From contig OY756970.1 of assembly GCA_963580455.1 (NCBI GenBank), forward strand, positions 3,534,001-3,598,000: 64,000 nucleotides of DNA, given 5' to 3'. The translations under genes were made by a program, and so were the position numbers. Below the pieces are notes generated by a model. It had not been told where the DNA came from, did not search any database, and saw only the letters and a program-made list of their open reading frames with translations. Below, piece by piece: positions 23,399 through 34,945 of the stretch; position 1 is the first letter of the stretch; each line of letters starts with the position of its first letter. This DNA is from Euonymus europaeus. Taxonomy: Eukaryota; Streptophyta; Magnoliopsida; Celastrales; Celastraceae.

Positions 23399-25709
23399 GG
23401 GCATTATATAAATAGGTCTCTCCTTGTAAATTTATACACCACAAAATTCATGATCCAATCAAACATATCAATAGATCCACAAAATTTACTTAAACTATCT
23501 AAAATACCCTTCATCAATTTTAAAAAACTAAAATACCATAAAAATTCCTCTCTCGTCTCTCAACGTCTCCTCTCATCCCTAAATAATTATTTTTTTATTT
23601 ATTTCTGATGGTTATCATGTATTTTTAAAAATATATTTTTTTTCTAACAAATTCATTGGTTTCATTAATTTTTCCTAAAATCATATAATAGATTCAATAT
23701 ATAAACAATTTTAGCCATTGATTTTTAACTTTAACTTTATTTTCGAAACTACAAATTTAGCGAAATCTACGGTCTAACTTACTTTTATCTTAAGGTTCAT
23801 ATTTATTATGAATTTTTGAAAAATAATTCAGCTATTTTCCAAAAAATGGCATGATAAATACATATTATCCATTATTTTTTTCAAAAAAAAGTTATAAGTA
23901 TTTGATGCATCAAAAAATGAAACATCGGTCCGCAATCTAGAGATTTGACATTTAAGAATAGTATTTTTCTTCAAAAGAAAGAAAAAAAAATAACACTAGT
24001 GATGGAGATTTATTAACAATATCTACACCATATTATCTAAACATTATTTTCCCCCAAATTCGGAAATAAAATATAAAAAATAATTAAAATACGATTTGCA
24101 TTATATTACTTAGAGCTCTCTTTCTTAAATAATAGTTATAGTGGTTCCATACATTTAGTTAATAAACTAACTTTGAAACAAATTTACGATTTGATTTGTT
24201 ACATTTGTTTAATAGAAACAAGTCCATACGCTAGTTCAATAGAATCAAGTTCAAAGACAAGTTCTATAACATTGATCTCATTTATTAACACTAATTCATT
24301 GGGTGTTGATCTCATTTATATACTGAAATTATATTTTTAATTTTTTAGTATATTTTGAGAATTATATTGTGATTTTAGAATTATTCTAAAAAAATTAGTA
24401 TATTTTGAGAATTGTACTATAATTTTTCAGTATATTTTAAGAATTATATTGTGATTTTAGAATTATTCTAAAAAAAATTAGTATATTTTGAGAATTATAC
24501 TATAATTTTTCAGTATATTTTAAGAATTATACAATAATTTGATAATTATACTCAAAATTTTAAATGTATTTTATGTATTTATAACAAGTTGTTTTGATTA
24601 TTAATCACATTATCTTATTATCGGAGAAGGTTAAGTCAAAGTTAAATATATTCATAACAAAATACAAGTCCAAATATTTGGACCGAAAATTCGACCTCGA
24701 CATGAAATAATTTTTATACTTGAAATAGTGACTTCGTTTGTTAATTATTTTGATAAATCCTTTGCACACACACAAAAAAATGTACGGATCAGTCGTGTAT
24801 CTAGTTTTCTACTACTCGCTATCACTATATTACTTGTGATCGTGTCAAAAATTAGTAACTCAAAAGCTTGAAAACTATCTCTCCTATATATTTTAGTTTT
24901 GAAGCAATGCTAATACAAAAGTGCTAATGTCGTTGTTCGTGAAATTGTGAGCCTATAGCTATGAACTTCGACCTCATTTATCTGATGTCGTTCCGCTGTG
25001 ATCAAATCTCGTCAATCATTTTTTATTGTTCTATAATAAAATGAACTCCATCAAGAAAATAGGAACAAGAAACTGTGATTCTGATTTACATTCTCTCCAA
25101 ATTTTTGGTAAACGTTTTCATTTTTTTTCTTCCCCGTCTTAAGCTTTAGACTGACAATTGCATGTTTTCTAAGGCTTGCTATTTTGGAGCAAGTATTTAG
25201 GGGTTAATTATTTCAATCAAATTAATCTAATTATTTTTTATTTTGGGCATTGTGGTGGCTATATTAATTGCTGAAGAATATTTTAGGCCAGCTTAGTCTT
25301 GATTTGTCCTTTTCATCTTCTAATAAATTATTAGAATTCTAAGTCTCCATTGTATTAACATGATTATACAAGCAATGTTATTTCACATTAATTTTGACAT
25401 ATTTGTTTGTCAAGATAGACACCTTATAGCCTTTGGGTGGAGAATAATATTATGTAATATGACAATTTATTACATTCAACTTTTAATGGAAATGTGTTTC
25501 CAATGTTAAAAATATATATATATATATATATATATTTCCGTTGAAATAAATGCAAGTAATGTTAATTTTTTGCCTTAAACAAATAATTAATTAATTATGG
25601 ACTTAATTGAATAAATTTTATGAACCCGTGGATCTATTGGGCTATGAGATTAATGAGTGTCCTTAGTGGGTCATAAGATTGTTTTCAAGGACCTATTAAG
25701 CATTAAGCC
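23399..25709. mobile_element. 2.3-kb insertion with 9-bp target duplication (MULE-like, non-autonomous)
   Basis: The insertion interrupts the first bases of the solo LTR in unit B. The flanking 9 bp read TTCATAATA (23390-23398) and TTGATAATA (25710-25718); the uninterrupted unit A reads TTGATAATA at 8551-8559. The ends GGGCATTATATAAATAGGTC and (inverted) GGCTTAATGCTTAATAGGTC share AATAGGTC. A 9-bp duplication fits Mutator-like elements. The inside is very AT-rich, with no coding signal, and contains a tandem repeat and a TA microsatellite (about 25508-25534). Confidence 0.6.
24349..24530. repeat. Tandem repeat, period about 83 bp
   Basis: Units beginning TATATTTTGAGAATTATA start near 24349, 24431 and 24515, with inner phrase GATTTTAGAATTATTC. 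Two full copies and part of a third lie inside the 2.3-kb insertion. Confidence 0.7.
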
Positions 25710-26990
25710 TTGATAATATTTATTAATAAAAGTATTTATTTTTATTCAAATGAGAATTTGTTTTTCCCACAATATAATATTGTGCACATGTTTCCGAATA
25801 TTTCATATAGTAAATTATCTGGTATGTAGAGTTTAGCATGCACACAGAAGATTAAATTGTTAGTTCTTATAAAATATAAGTAAAAGTTCACAATCTAAGA
25901 TGAAATTCGGAAAATCATCGATACGGCTGTAGCACATACATGATTAAATATGTTTACCTTGACTATGAGAACGGTATAATTCCAACTTCATGTGCTAGCA
26001 CACTTGTTGTATTGAAGTGGACCAAGTCAAGGAAAATATTTTTATACTAACTATATACAACATATATCTCGTAACTATTATGAGTGATTATACCCTTAAT
26101 CCCGATATAAATAATAGGAACGATCTAGACTGAATATTGTTTTGAGTCACAAAATAATGAGACTCGCTTCTGAGACAATAAACTCAGTGAATCAAATACC
26201 AGTGGTACATTGATCGGGAATATTATTTGTTAAAGAAAATCATGTCCCGATTTAGGAATTGAGGATTTCCCTCGAAAAACTTGCAAGTTTTGATTGTGTC
26301 AAACCCTACAGGTAGATTTATTTATACGACACGAAAAATAAGTTAATTGGAAGTCTTGAGTCCATGATTTATGAATTAAATTGTCCGTAATTTAATTTAT
26401 AAAACAGGTATATGTTTTTTTAACATGGAGAGTTAATAAACATTTAATATATAGCTCAGAATATATTTTGAGGTCATTACAATTCTGTAGTGGATTGAAT
26501 TGTAATTTACCAAAAGAAGAATGTTGATTATATTAATCCAAATTTTATTTTTAGTATTAAGTCAAAATATATTTGCTCAGAGGTCCATGTTGTGCCTAAA
26601 TATAAAGAACTCGAATTAGTCTCTAGGGTTACTCGTTTTTGAGACTTTAGAGATCAAAATCGAAACCCTGGAAATAGAAACTCGCCCACCTGAGTTTGAT
26701 CTCGAAGAATGAGGTCACATAGCAAAAGTCTCCTTCATCGGAGTTACTGTTCATATGATATGTTCGTGGCACAGTACTACGTTTTCGAGTCAAATCAATC
26801 AGTTCGTCGTGCAGTTCGGTTCATGAACGGAGAAGAAGTTGTCGTTCGCCCTTACATGTTTGTTGTGCTAGTTGTACTATGATCAATTAGACAGATCTTC
26901 AAAGGTATAAGTATGAATCTGTAGATAGTAAATGAATCAAAAAATTTAATCTAACATATTTGTGTGTCCTATCAACTAGAGCATATTTCC
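25710..26990 (+). repeat. Solo LTR (Ty1/copia-like) upstream of P450 copy B
   Basis: Collinear with 8552-9830 at high identity: TGATAATATTTATT, CTGGTATGTAGAGTTTAGC, CTAAATATAAAGAAC, GAGATCAAAATCGAAACC. Its first nine bases are duplicated by the 2.3-kb insertion. Confidence 0.6.
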
Positions 26991-27034
26991 AAATCAATCC
27001 GTTGCGTATCTATGAATTGGAACATTTTTGTATA

Positions 27035-27230
27035 TAATTGGATTATATCTTGTTTCCTGTCTTCCAAGGATAATTCTTGTGCGACCCTAAATCGAATATA
27101 TAAGAAACAAACTACTGGCGTGTGAATGTCTCCCTTGGAGCTGTCGTTCAAAGAAAGGAATAATAATCTAAGGAAGTGCAGCCCTTGGAGATTTTATGCC
27201 CAACACATTTGATATAGATAAAAACTTCAC
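27035..27230 (-). promoter_or_regulatory. Orphan copy of the P450 promoter/5'-leader block, unit B
   Basis: Contains GGATAATTCTTGTGCG, the TATA-like stretch at about 27094-27103, GAATGTCTCCCTTGGAGCTG and AAGTGCAGCCC, matching the proximal block at about 23030-23190. No P450 coding sequence follows on its downstream side. Confidence 0.6.
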
Positions 27231-27555
27231 CATTCCATAGCTAACACCAAAAGAAGTAACGCTAAAATATCTCAAGTTTTTGTAACTTAATATTAACCCA
27301 AATCTATATGACATGCTTCGTAAGCATATGACATGACAAAATCAAAATTTTAAAAAATAAAAAAAAATTATTTGAAAAGACCCACTGTGGAGTTTTTAAT
27401 TTTCTTGAACAAAATTCCAGAACACTTTATCTTTCAAAATACATATTAGATTTCGAAAAAAAAATACAACAAAATAAGCTTACAAATACCAAACTAATGT
27501 GACCAAAAATCATACCTTTTTAGGCTACAATAGAGGAAAGATCTTGGGGTTTCGA

Positions 27556-27790
27556 TGGAGACAGAGGCTGAAATGTTTGGGGTTAATGGTGGCAGAGATT
27601 GAGGCTTCTATGGAGCTCAAGCGCATACCCCAAATCAAAATGGTATTTTGATTTCGATGGTGATAGAGACGGAGGCTTCGATGTAGTGCGATACCCATAT
27701 CGACATTTCAATGTTTGTTTTTGTTGGTGACAGAGATGGAGGCTTCTCTGTATAGCCCGATACCTAGATCGAAATGGTATTTCAATTTTG
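27556..27790. repeat. Minisatellite in the 3' flank of P450 unit C; gypsy empty site
   Basis: Same array as at 20299-20530. Its left part (GGGGTTTCGATGGAGACAGAGG) joins sequence homologous to both flanks of the gypsy element without an insertion, so this is the paralogous pre-insertion site. Confidence 0.65.
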
Positions 27791-28707
27791 GTAGTAACAA
27801 ATTGGCTTGCAATTCTGTCCATCAGATTTGGATTATGAACAATGAACGGCCAGGATCAGTTCAGCTCAAATAAGCGTATTTGAGCTGAAGCTCATATGAG
27901 ACATGCAACATCTTTATCAATTTGTCAATTTGTATTGCTATTTGAATTGGGTATTGTCGAATTATTTGTGTATTTGTCAATTTTGTAGTCTTTAATTTAT
28001 AGTCAATGGTGATTATTATAGTCTTTCCTTCATGAAAAATGTTCATTATAATGTAAAAAAGGTCTCTGTCAAATTTCATGGAAAGCGGAGTTCATTTAAT
28101 ATAAAAATAATAGTTAAGTTCACAGCTAATTTTAGTCATAAACACTTGTATGAAAATTGATTTTTTGCAACTTTTAAAGTCAATTAATTTTCAATCAAAT
28201 TTATCCGACACCACATGTAATCAAATATCATAATAACATGATAAAATCATCAGACCTTTGATCCGATAGAGGTTTGGTCTTGTCACTCTTGTGTTATCAA
28301 GTTCTGCTTGGAATGATTGTGTTCTAAGAATTTCTGTGTTGGAACTTGGAACATAGCTTACACATTAACTGTCATGAAACTAGTAAGTTAAGCTCTACAA
28401 TATACATTGTTGGGAAAAATATGGAATGTCGACCTTTGTACACTCAATGAAAGGTATTGTGTGTTTTATTTTAGGAAACGATTTCACACTCACCCATTTA
28501 AACCTATATATGATTTTTTGGAGGTGAAAGAGTGAATACTCAAATTATCTTTAAAGATGGTTGGGCCAGCGCGGAAGACCACAATACCTTAAGTTGGGCA
28601 CACCTACATCGACATTTTGTATTTCCCTCAACATACACTACTTGAAGCTTGAAGTTGTAGCACAATTTAAAACAAGATGGTTAAATAACATATGCACTTG
28701 ACAACTT

Positions 28708-30228
28708 CTATCTTGACCTTGGGGAAATGTAGGCTTGCAATGGATTCTTCATCACAATAGTGAACTCTTGTTTCTCTGATAAATCAACATCATCTCCATC
28801 TTTGGCTTTCCACTCCAAATTCCAAACCAAATTCGCCACAAAATACTCCAAATGAAGCATTGCCAATCCAAATCCAGGACAAATCCTCCTCCCAATCCCA
28901 AATGGCATCATCTTAATCTCTTTACTCCCTGTTATGTCAAACACCACCTCACCATCACTACTCATGAACCTCTCTGGCTTGAACTCCATCGGATCTTCCC
29001 ACACCTTTGGGTCCCAACCCATCTCTGCCACCATGAAATTGATACTCGCAGTCTTGGGTATCACATATTTATCAATCACTACATCCTCTGTAACAGCATG
29101 TGGCACTACAAAATGTCCAGGAGGATGACGCCTCAAGCCTTCCAAAACCACTGCTTTAAGGTATGGCATCTTCTGCAAGTCATCTTCTTTGACCTCTACC
29201 GCACCATCGCCCACAACTCCTTTGATTTCCGTAAACAATTTCTCTTGTATATCTGGGTACTTGACCAAATTAGCCATTACCCACTGCAGGGCAGTGGAAG
29301 TAGTATCAGTTCCTGCGTCGAGAAACTCAGAGCACAAACTCACCATTTCATCTTCATTGAGCTTTCTTTTCTCTTGTGGAAGCTCCAAATCCAACAAGGT
29401 GTCAACGTAAGATAAGGCTCCATCTCTTAAACCCTCTTCCTTCGCCTTCTTCCGTCCCCGTATAAGAGGAACTAACACGGCTTCTTTGTCTTTCTGAAGC
29501 TTCAAGAACTGCTGCCATCGCTTACGGAGCACAATCTTTGTCACACTTGGCCAGAAATTTAGTACTTGGAACTTACTAGAACCGAAAAGAAGGCGAAGCT
29601 CGACGTCCTCGATTTCCTTTATCTGGTTCTCATTTAGCTTGTCCCCGAAACACATGAGCACTAACAAGCAAAACATCGCATACCGGATATGTTCCACAGC
29701 AATAACAGGTTTACCAGATTTTACTGCCTCGGACTTTAGCCTATCCATCAGGATTTCCAGAACCCAACTCCGAGCCTGTGAATATGCTTTCACACGCGAA
29801 GGGTGGAGGATCTCAGCGGTGAGATTACGCCGCAGGAGGCGCCAAGTTGGGCCGTAGGCAGCCGAGTTAATATTATGCTGATTACTAGTAATTATCTTGG
29901 CTGCAGGTCCAGCTCGCGGACGATCAGAGAAGACTGCACCGTTTTGGACCAAAAGTTGGTATGCCAGAGCGCGATCTGAAACAAAGATGGCGATGCGTGT
30001 TCCGATGTGAAGTGTTACTAAAGGACCCAATTTGGCGTGGAGGGACCGGAGAACGAGCTCGAGGTCTAGAACTGTTTTGGAGAGCCATAAAATGTTACTG
30101 ATGACAGGAATCGTAGAGGGACCAGGGGGGAGGTTGTGGGAGAGTTTCTTTGAAATCAAGAGGTCGATGAAGGCTTTGATAAGACCAGCGATGGAGAGAG
30201 TGACAAGAATGATGAACCAGACTTCCAT
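28708..30228 (-). CDS. CYP89A-like cytochrome P450, copy C
   Basis: Intronless, 506 residues, starting at MEVWF (ATG 30226-30228); the frame is open for 51 codons further upstream, but that stretch is the 5' leader conserved with copy B. All P450 landmarks are present: PPGP, WRLLRR, AGTDTT (305-310), ExxR (363-366), PERF (418-421) and heme loop FGIGRRICPG (Cys450; V445I relative to A and B). Other changes relative to A include N22D, P26S, P77T, F92L, T113I, N216G, N304D, G415E and K506R. Residue 304 is Asp here, a third state at this position. It probably encodes an active ER monooxygenase; the substrate is unknown. Confidence 0.93.
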   Translation of the reverse strand: MEVWFIILVTLSIAGLIKAFIDLLISKKLSHNLPPGPSTIPVISNILWLSKTVLDLELVLRSLHAKLGPLVTLHIGTRIAIFVSDRALAYQLLVQNGAVFSDRPRAGPAAKIITSNQHNINSAAYGPTWRLLRRNLTAEILHPSRVKAYSQARSWVLEILMDRLKSEAVKSGKPVIAVEHIRYAMFCLLVLMCFGDKLNENQIKEIEDVELRLLFGSSKFQVLNFWPSVTKIVLRKRWQQFLKLQKDKEAVLVPLIRGRKKAKEEGLRDGALSYVDTLLDLELPQEKRKLNEDEMVSLCSEFLDAGTDTTSTALQWVMANLVKYPDIQEKLFTEIKGVVGDGAVEVKEDDLQKMPYLKAVVLEGLRRHPPGHFVVPHAVTEDVVIDKYVIPKTASINFMVAEMGWDPKVWEDPMEFKPERFMSSDGEVVFDITGSKEIKMMPFGIGRRICPGFGLAMLHLEYFVANLVWNLEWKAKDGDDVDLSEKQEFTIVMKNPLQAYISPRSR

Positions 30229-30401
30229 GGTTTTTTCTTCTTCAATTTCTTGTGGTTCAATTGGATTGTTAGGATGTTTGGCTATGTATAGTCGTTGGTT
30301 TACGCAGGCAATGACGATATATGTATTGTGGAAATATTTTGTACATAGTTGGATATCTTTTTTCTTGTCTCCCAAGGACAATTCTTTTGTGGACCTTAGT
30401 T

Positions 30402-30410
30402 GAATATATT
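30402..30410 (-). promoter_or_regulatory. TATA-like element of P450 copy C
   Basis: AATATATTC-type stretch about 174 bp upstream of the ATG, conserved with copies A and B, with the CACACGTC block on its upstream side. Confidence 0.45.
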
Positions 30411-30591
30411 AATAAGAAACAAACTACTGACGTGTGATTGTCTCCCTTGGAGCTGTCAGTCAAAGAAAGTAATAATAATGTTAAGGAAGTGCTGCCCTTT
30501 TGACATTTTATGCCCAAAAAATTTGAGAAAAGATTAAAAAAAAAGTGTTGGGGATAAATATTATAGGGATGGATTATTGTATTGAGAGTAT

Positions 30592-31266
30592 TTATTAATA
30601 AAAAATATTGTTCATATCCAATGAGAATTTTTTTTAATACTATGCATATGATTTTGAATATTTCATATATAGAAGTGATATGATATGTAGAGTTTAGTTT
30701 ACACAGAGAATATTAAGTGATTAATTCTTATGAAAAAAAAATATAAGTTCACAACTTAAGAAGATGAAATATGAAAAGTTGTCGATACAATTATATCACA
30801 TGATTAAATATGTTTATCTTGACTATGATAACGATATACTAGTTCTTACTACATGTGGTAGTACACTTGTTGTATTGAATTGGACCAAGTCGAGGAAAGT
30901 GTTTTTATGACGACTATATGAAACAAATACCTCATAATTATTATGAGTGTTTATACTCTTAAGCCAAAATATAACTGCTAAGAGGTCTTTCTTGTGCCTC
31001 TATATAAAGAACTCGAATTAGTCCCTCGGGTTACACATTTTTTAGACTTGAGAGATCAAAATCGAAACCCTAGAAATAGAAACTTATCCACCCCGAGTTT
31101 GAGTTCGAAGAAAGAAGACACATAGCAGAAGTATCTCGCATCCGAGATATTGTTACTGTGATATGTTCTTGACACAGTTCGTGTTCGAGTTAGATCAATT
31201 AGTTTGTGGTGTAGTTCGGTTTGTGAATGGAAAAGAAGAAGTAGTTCATTGCTACTTGTGCTAGTT

Positions 31267-31304
<38 letters not shown>

Positions 31305-31385
31305 ATAGATAACAAACGAATCAAAAAAATTGATCTCGCATACTTGTGTGCTCTTTGAATTAGAGCATTCTTCCGGATCAATCCG
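30592..31385 (+). repeat. Shortened solo LTR upstream of P450 copy C
   Basis: Matches parts of 8552-9830 (TATTTATTAATAAAA, TATGTAGAGTTTAG, CTATATAAAGAACTCG, GAGATCAAAATCGAAACCC) but is about 500 bp shorter, with a deletion near 30965, and gains a TA microsatellite at about 31269-31302. Confidence 0.55.
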
Positions 31386-31394
31386 CTGCATATC

Positions 31395-31610
31395 TATAAA
31401 TTGCAAAACTTTTGTACATGAGTGGATTATAGCTTGTGTCTTGTCTCCCAAGGATAATTCTTGTCTGGCCCTAAATCGAATATATAACAAGCAAACTACT
31501 GACGTGTGTGAAAATGTCTCCCTTGGAGCTGTAAGTCAAAGAAAGTAATAATAATGCTAGGAAGTGCTGCCTTTTGGACATTTTATGTCCAACACATATG
31601 ATAAAAGATG
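31395..31610 (-). promoter_or_regulatory. Orphan copy of the P450 promoter/5'-leader block, unit C
   Basis: Contains GTCTCCCAAGGATAATTC, a TATA-like stretch at about 31479-31488, GACGTGTG, GTCTCCCTTGGAGCTG and AAGTGCTGCC. No coding region follows. Homology with units A and B ends soon after 31620, marking the edge of the repeated array. Confidence 0.6.
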
Positions 31611-34600
31611 AAAACAACTTGACCATTTTGTAACTAATTCCAAACTCGATGTTAAGTTTGGTAGTGTTGAACGAACTATCGAGTAAAAAGAGTTTAATAT
31701 TATAAATCTCTCATGACCCAGAACAAATGTGTAAGAAGATCTCATAGAACCCACCAATCCACAAAGGAACACTACCATGGGCAGCCGGGTAGGATCAAAA
31801 CTAGAAATGTATAGAAGTCTGGGGCAGATTGACGGGGTTCGGGACAGCACCTCAAGAAAAAATTAATCATGGATCTCCAATTTGAGAATGTAAATTTTAA
31901 TGCGTAAATCTTTAATTCAATAATGTAATCCATAACACACAGAATTGGCCATAAATAATGTAACAATTTAGAAAAGTAGGTCTAACAAGAACGAAGAAGG
32001 AACTCACATGGTGATGAAGCTTTTTCTCTCTTGTCTGCGTTCAATAGTGTTGAAATTCACTCGTCCAAAGCTAATGAATGAGTCTCGTGTGATTGAAATT
32101 TGAAGCCCTAATTAGTTTGAGCCCGATCTATTGAAGTTTATGTAGTCAAAGTCATTTTAAATAGGATTATGCTTGGAACGATCGAAATATGACCCTCATT
32201 TTAGATGATAAATAAGTTCTGCGTGTTTTTATAATCAATGATTATTTTTCATGCCACATAAAATTAACGGTAAAATGAGATCCTATTTTGAGTGAATGTA
32301 ACATTATATTCTTTTAAATAATAGTCAACGAAGATACAGTTTCTTAATTGTATTTTTTAATCTACCTATTTTTAATTAAAAAAAAAAAGAAATCATTGGG
32401 GTATAGGTGCCTCACTGTGGCTCCATCCATGTCTAGGGTACTCGAACCATAACCGGGCGCAAATGCCCCTCCCTGACTAGCCGAGTTGCGCTCCCAGAGC
32501 GCTTTTGAAGATTTATGTAGTATTAAAATTGTCAAAAATTGTCTAAACACTAAAGACTAATCTCATCTGTGTGTGTTTTTGGCGCGATTGTGCAATTGTA
32601 TTTGGGACAAGTTTTTTGGGAGCTTAAGAAAGATATTTTGGATCTCTTGATTTCCAAATAATATCATTATCTACCACCTTTCGTATAACTAACCTAAATA
32701 ATCATAATCACTATAATTTATGTAATATCCATCACTATTAAGATAATTGGAGACTGGAAAAAAGTGGAATTCGGATAGAAAAGTATGGAAAATATGATAA
32801 AGATCAAATGTTTCACGCTTTGCTTTTGCTCATCCTCAAATTAAATAGGAAAAACGAAAATTAAAAGAAACAAAATCAACTCACTCTCGTAGGAATCGTG
32901 ATAACATTTAGCATGTAACACAAGCCTTAGACCTCTAGGTGTTCCTAACGGACAAGTTTAGTCTCGTGAGAATTTACCATAAAGACACCCACAAATATTA
33001 AAAACAAAAAGAGAACTAAAACTACTCATAATCCTTCCAATCACGCTCAAGCACTAAACAGGTCTTAAAGATCAATCACTAGTAACGTAATTCACAAAGC
33101 CTCATGTTCGAATATAGATTGATTAATTGGTATTAGGCCAATTATGCACGGACTGGGCTGAACATGTTTGAAGGATTGGTCCATGCGTTAATGGATCGGC
33201 CTAATTGAAATTTACATGGGTCAAGTAGATAGTACGCGGGATATAGGTCGTGCATCATTAGAAATGGACTAATTTAATTGCAATTTAAACGGGTCATTAA
33301 CTTAAATGTTAGATAGGCCCAGTTATGTTGGTTCGGAGATATGAGACTTGATTTTTTGGGTTGTCTAGAATCTAGGAAGTGGAATTTATCTTAATTTGTT
33401 ATCTATTTTGGTGGAGCATTATTTGACAAAATCCAGCTCATCATGGAGCACGAAATAGCATTTCTTAAAGCTTGTGGCCCATCGAAGCACAATAAAGCAT
33501 TATTTCAGCAGTTGAGAAAGGTGAAGCATACTTAAGTAATTTTCTGATGGTTGCAATCAAGGCATCGAGGACAGTTAATTCAATAATTCTCAAGGTTTAT
33601 AAAAGCACAAAGAAGACAACACAAGGGACGCCAACAATAAATCACACAAAACGAACCTAACGACTTAAATCAATAATTTTTCAAGCTTTCAATTTTTAAG
33701 CATTCTAGCTATTGTTTACTTACATTCAAATTTTATTCTCAAATTCAAACATCTTTGCACATTTCTTTCATCAATGAAGTGTGTACATTCAGACATTTTC
33801 TTTCGATATGATTTTCTAGTGAAGCGCTCTATAGTGGATATAAAGTTCTATGAAGTTTTATAGTGAGATTATAGTTTAGACATTTTCCTAGTACAATCGT
33901 TTACTTAAGAAGTTTTTACGAGCGAAACCACATTTCATTTTATTTGTAACACTTTGAGGCTAACTGCAAGTCTCTGACCTACTCGTAACAATCATCTCGT
34001 GACCATAAGAGCGTGATTGACCTTTTTGACAAACTACAGCCAAATAAAGCCAACAATAATGCATATTCAACTCAATCTTAACTTCTTAGAATGAATACTC
34101 TCTTGAGTTTCTAGCCAATATAGTAGTGGTGGGTTGTTTACACTCAATAAATCTCATGAAAAGCTGAAAACAATCGTACCATATGTTTTGCTTGTCCACC
34201 TATTCTACACCATCAAGAACGTATCTAACTTCATGAATCAGGAGATATTTATTCAATGTTGTAATGGGGCAAAGGGTGAAGGTAGAAAGAAAGAGCCGTA
34301 AAGAAATCACAACAAATTAGTAGAGCTCATAAACTAGGGATATATATCATCTTATTCGCACAAATTAGTGTATAATTCTAAATTAGTATAGAAATAGTAC
34401 TTGTCAAACTAAATTAAACTTTGCACCTTCACCATCAAAATTCAAATGTAGGGCTGTTTACGGTTCAGTTAACCGATAATCAAACCGAAATCAAGCCATT
34501 TATAGATAAAACTATTACCTGCGGTTAACCGGATTCACGATCCGGATTCAGTTCAGTTATGGTTTTGATTCTTTGAAGGCCCACATGAAAAGCCACACAA

Positions 34601-34945
34601 TGGCCCAATTTTACAGTTTTCACACAAAGGCCCACAACCAAAATGTGATAATGGCCCAAAATAAGTGATTTAAAAATTCTAAAATGCCACAGCCCACAAA
34701 ACTTTGGGCACTAATAATGAAAATCTGCATGGCAAATAAATAGTCTAAATCCAAATTAAGTTAGCAAGTCACTTATTTGGTTGTATAGGTTTATATTCTA
34801 TTCTGTTAAACATACTCTCCCCCCAATACTCTCTATACTAACTTATACTCTGTCAGACATCTCAACCAAACAGACGCTAATCTATTATAGTCATTCAATA
34901 ATCCAAGATTCCAAAAAGCAAAAATCCAAACACCAACCAAATAAT
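31611..34945. other. Intergenic region without an intact gene
   Basis: No ORF here has a recognisable domain. It holds one SINE (32378-32503). At about 34447-34570 there is a GGTTCAGTTAACCG / GCGGTTAACCGG-type stretch like the end of a hAT-type MITE. At about 34770-34880 there are phrases related to the small repeat at 23215. The rest is AT-rich without structure that I can name. Confidence 0.45.
32378..32503 (-). repeat. tRNA-derived SINE
   Basis: On the minus strand: GGCTAGTCAGGGAGG (A-box-like), then GGTTCGAGTACCC (B box, plus coordinates about 32435-32447) at normal tRNA spacing, then a short body ending next to a T-rich tail (about 32380-32392). Length and boxes fit a plant SINE. No target duplication was confirmed. 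Confidence 0.6.
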
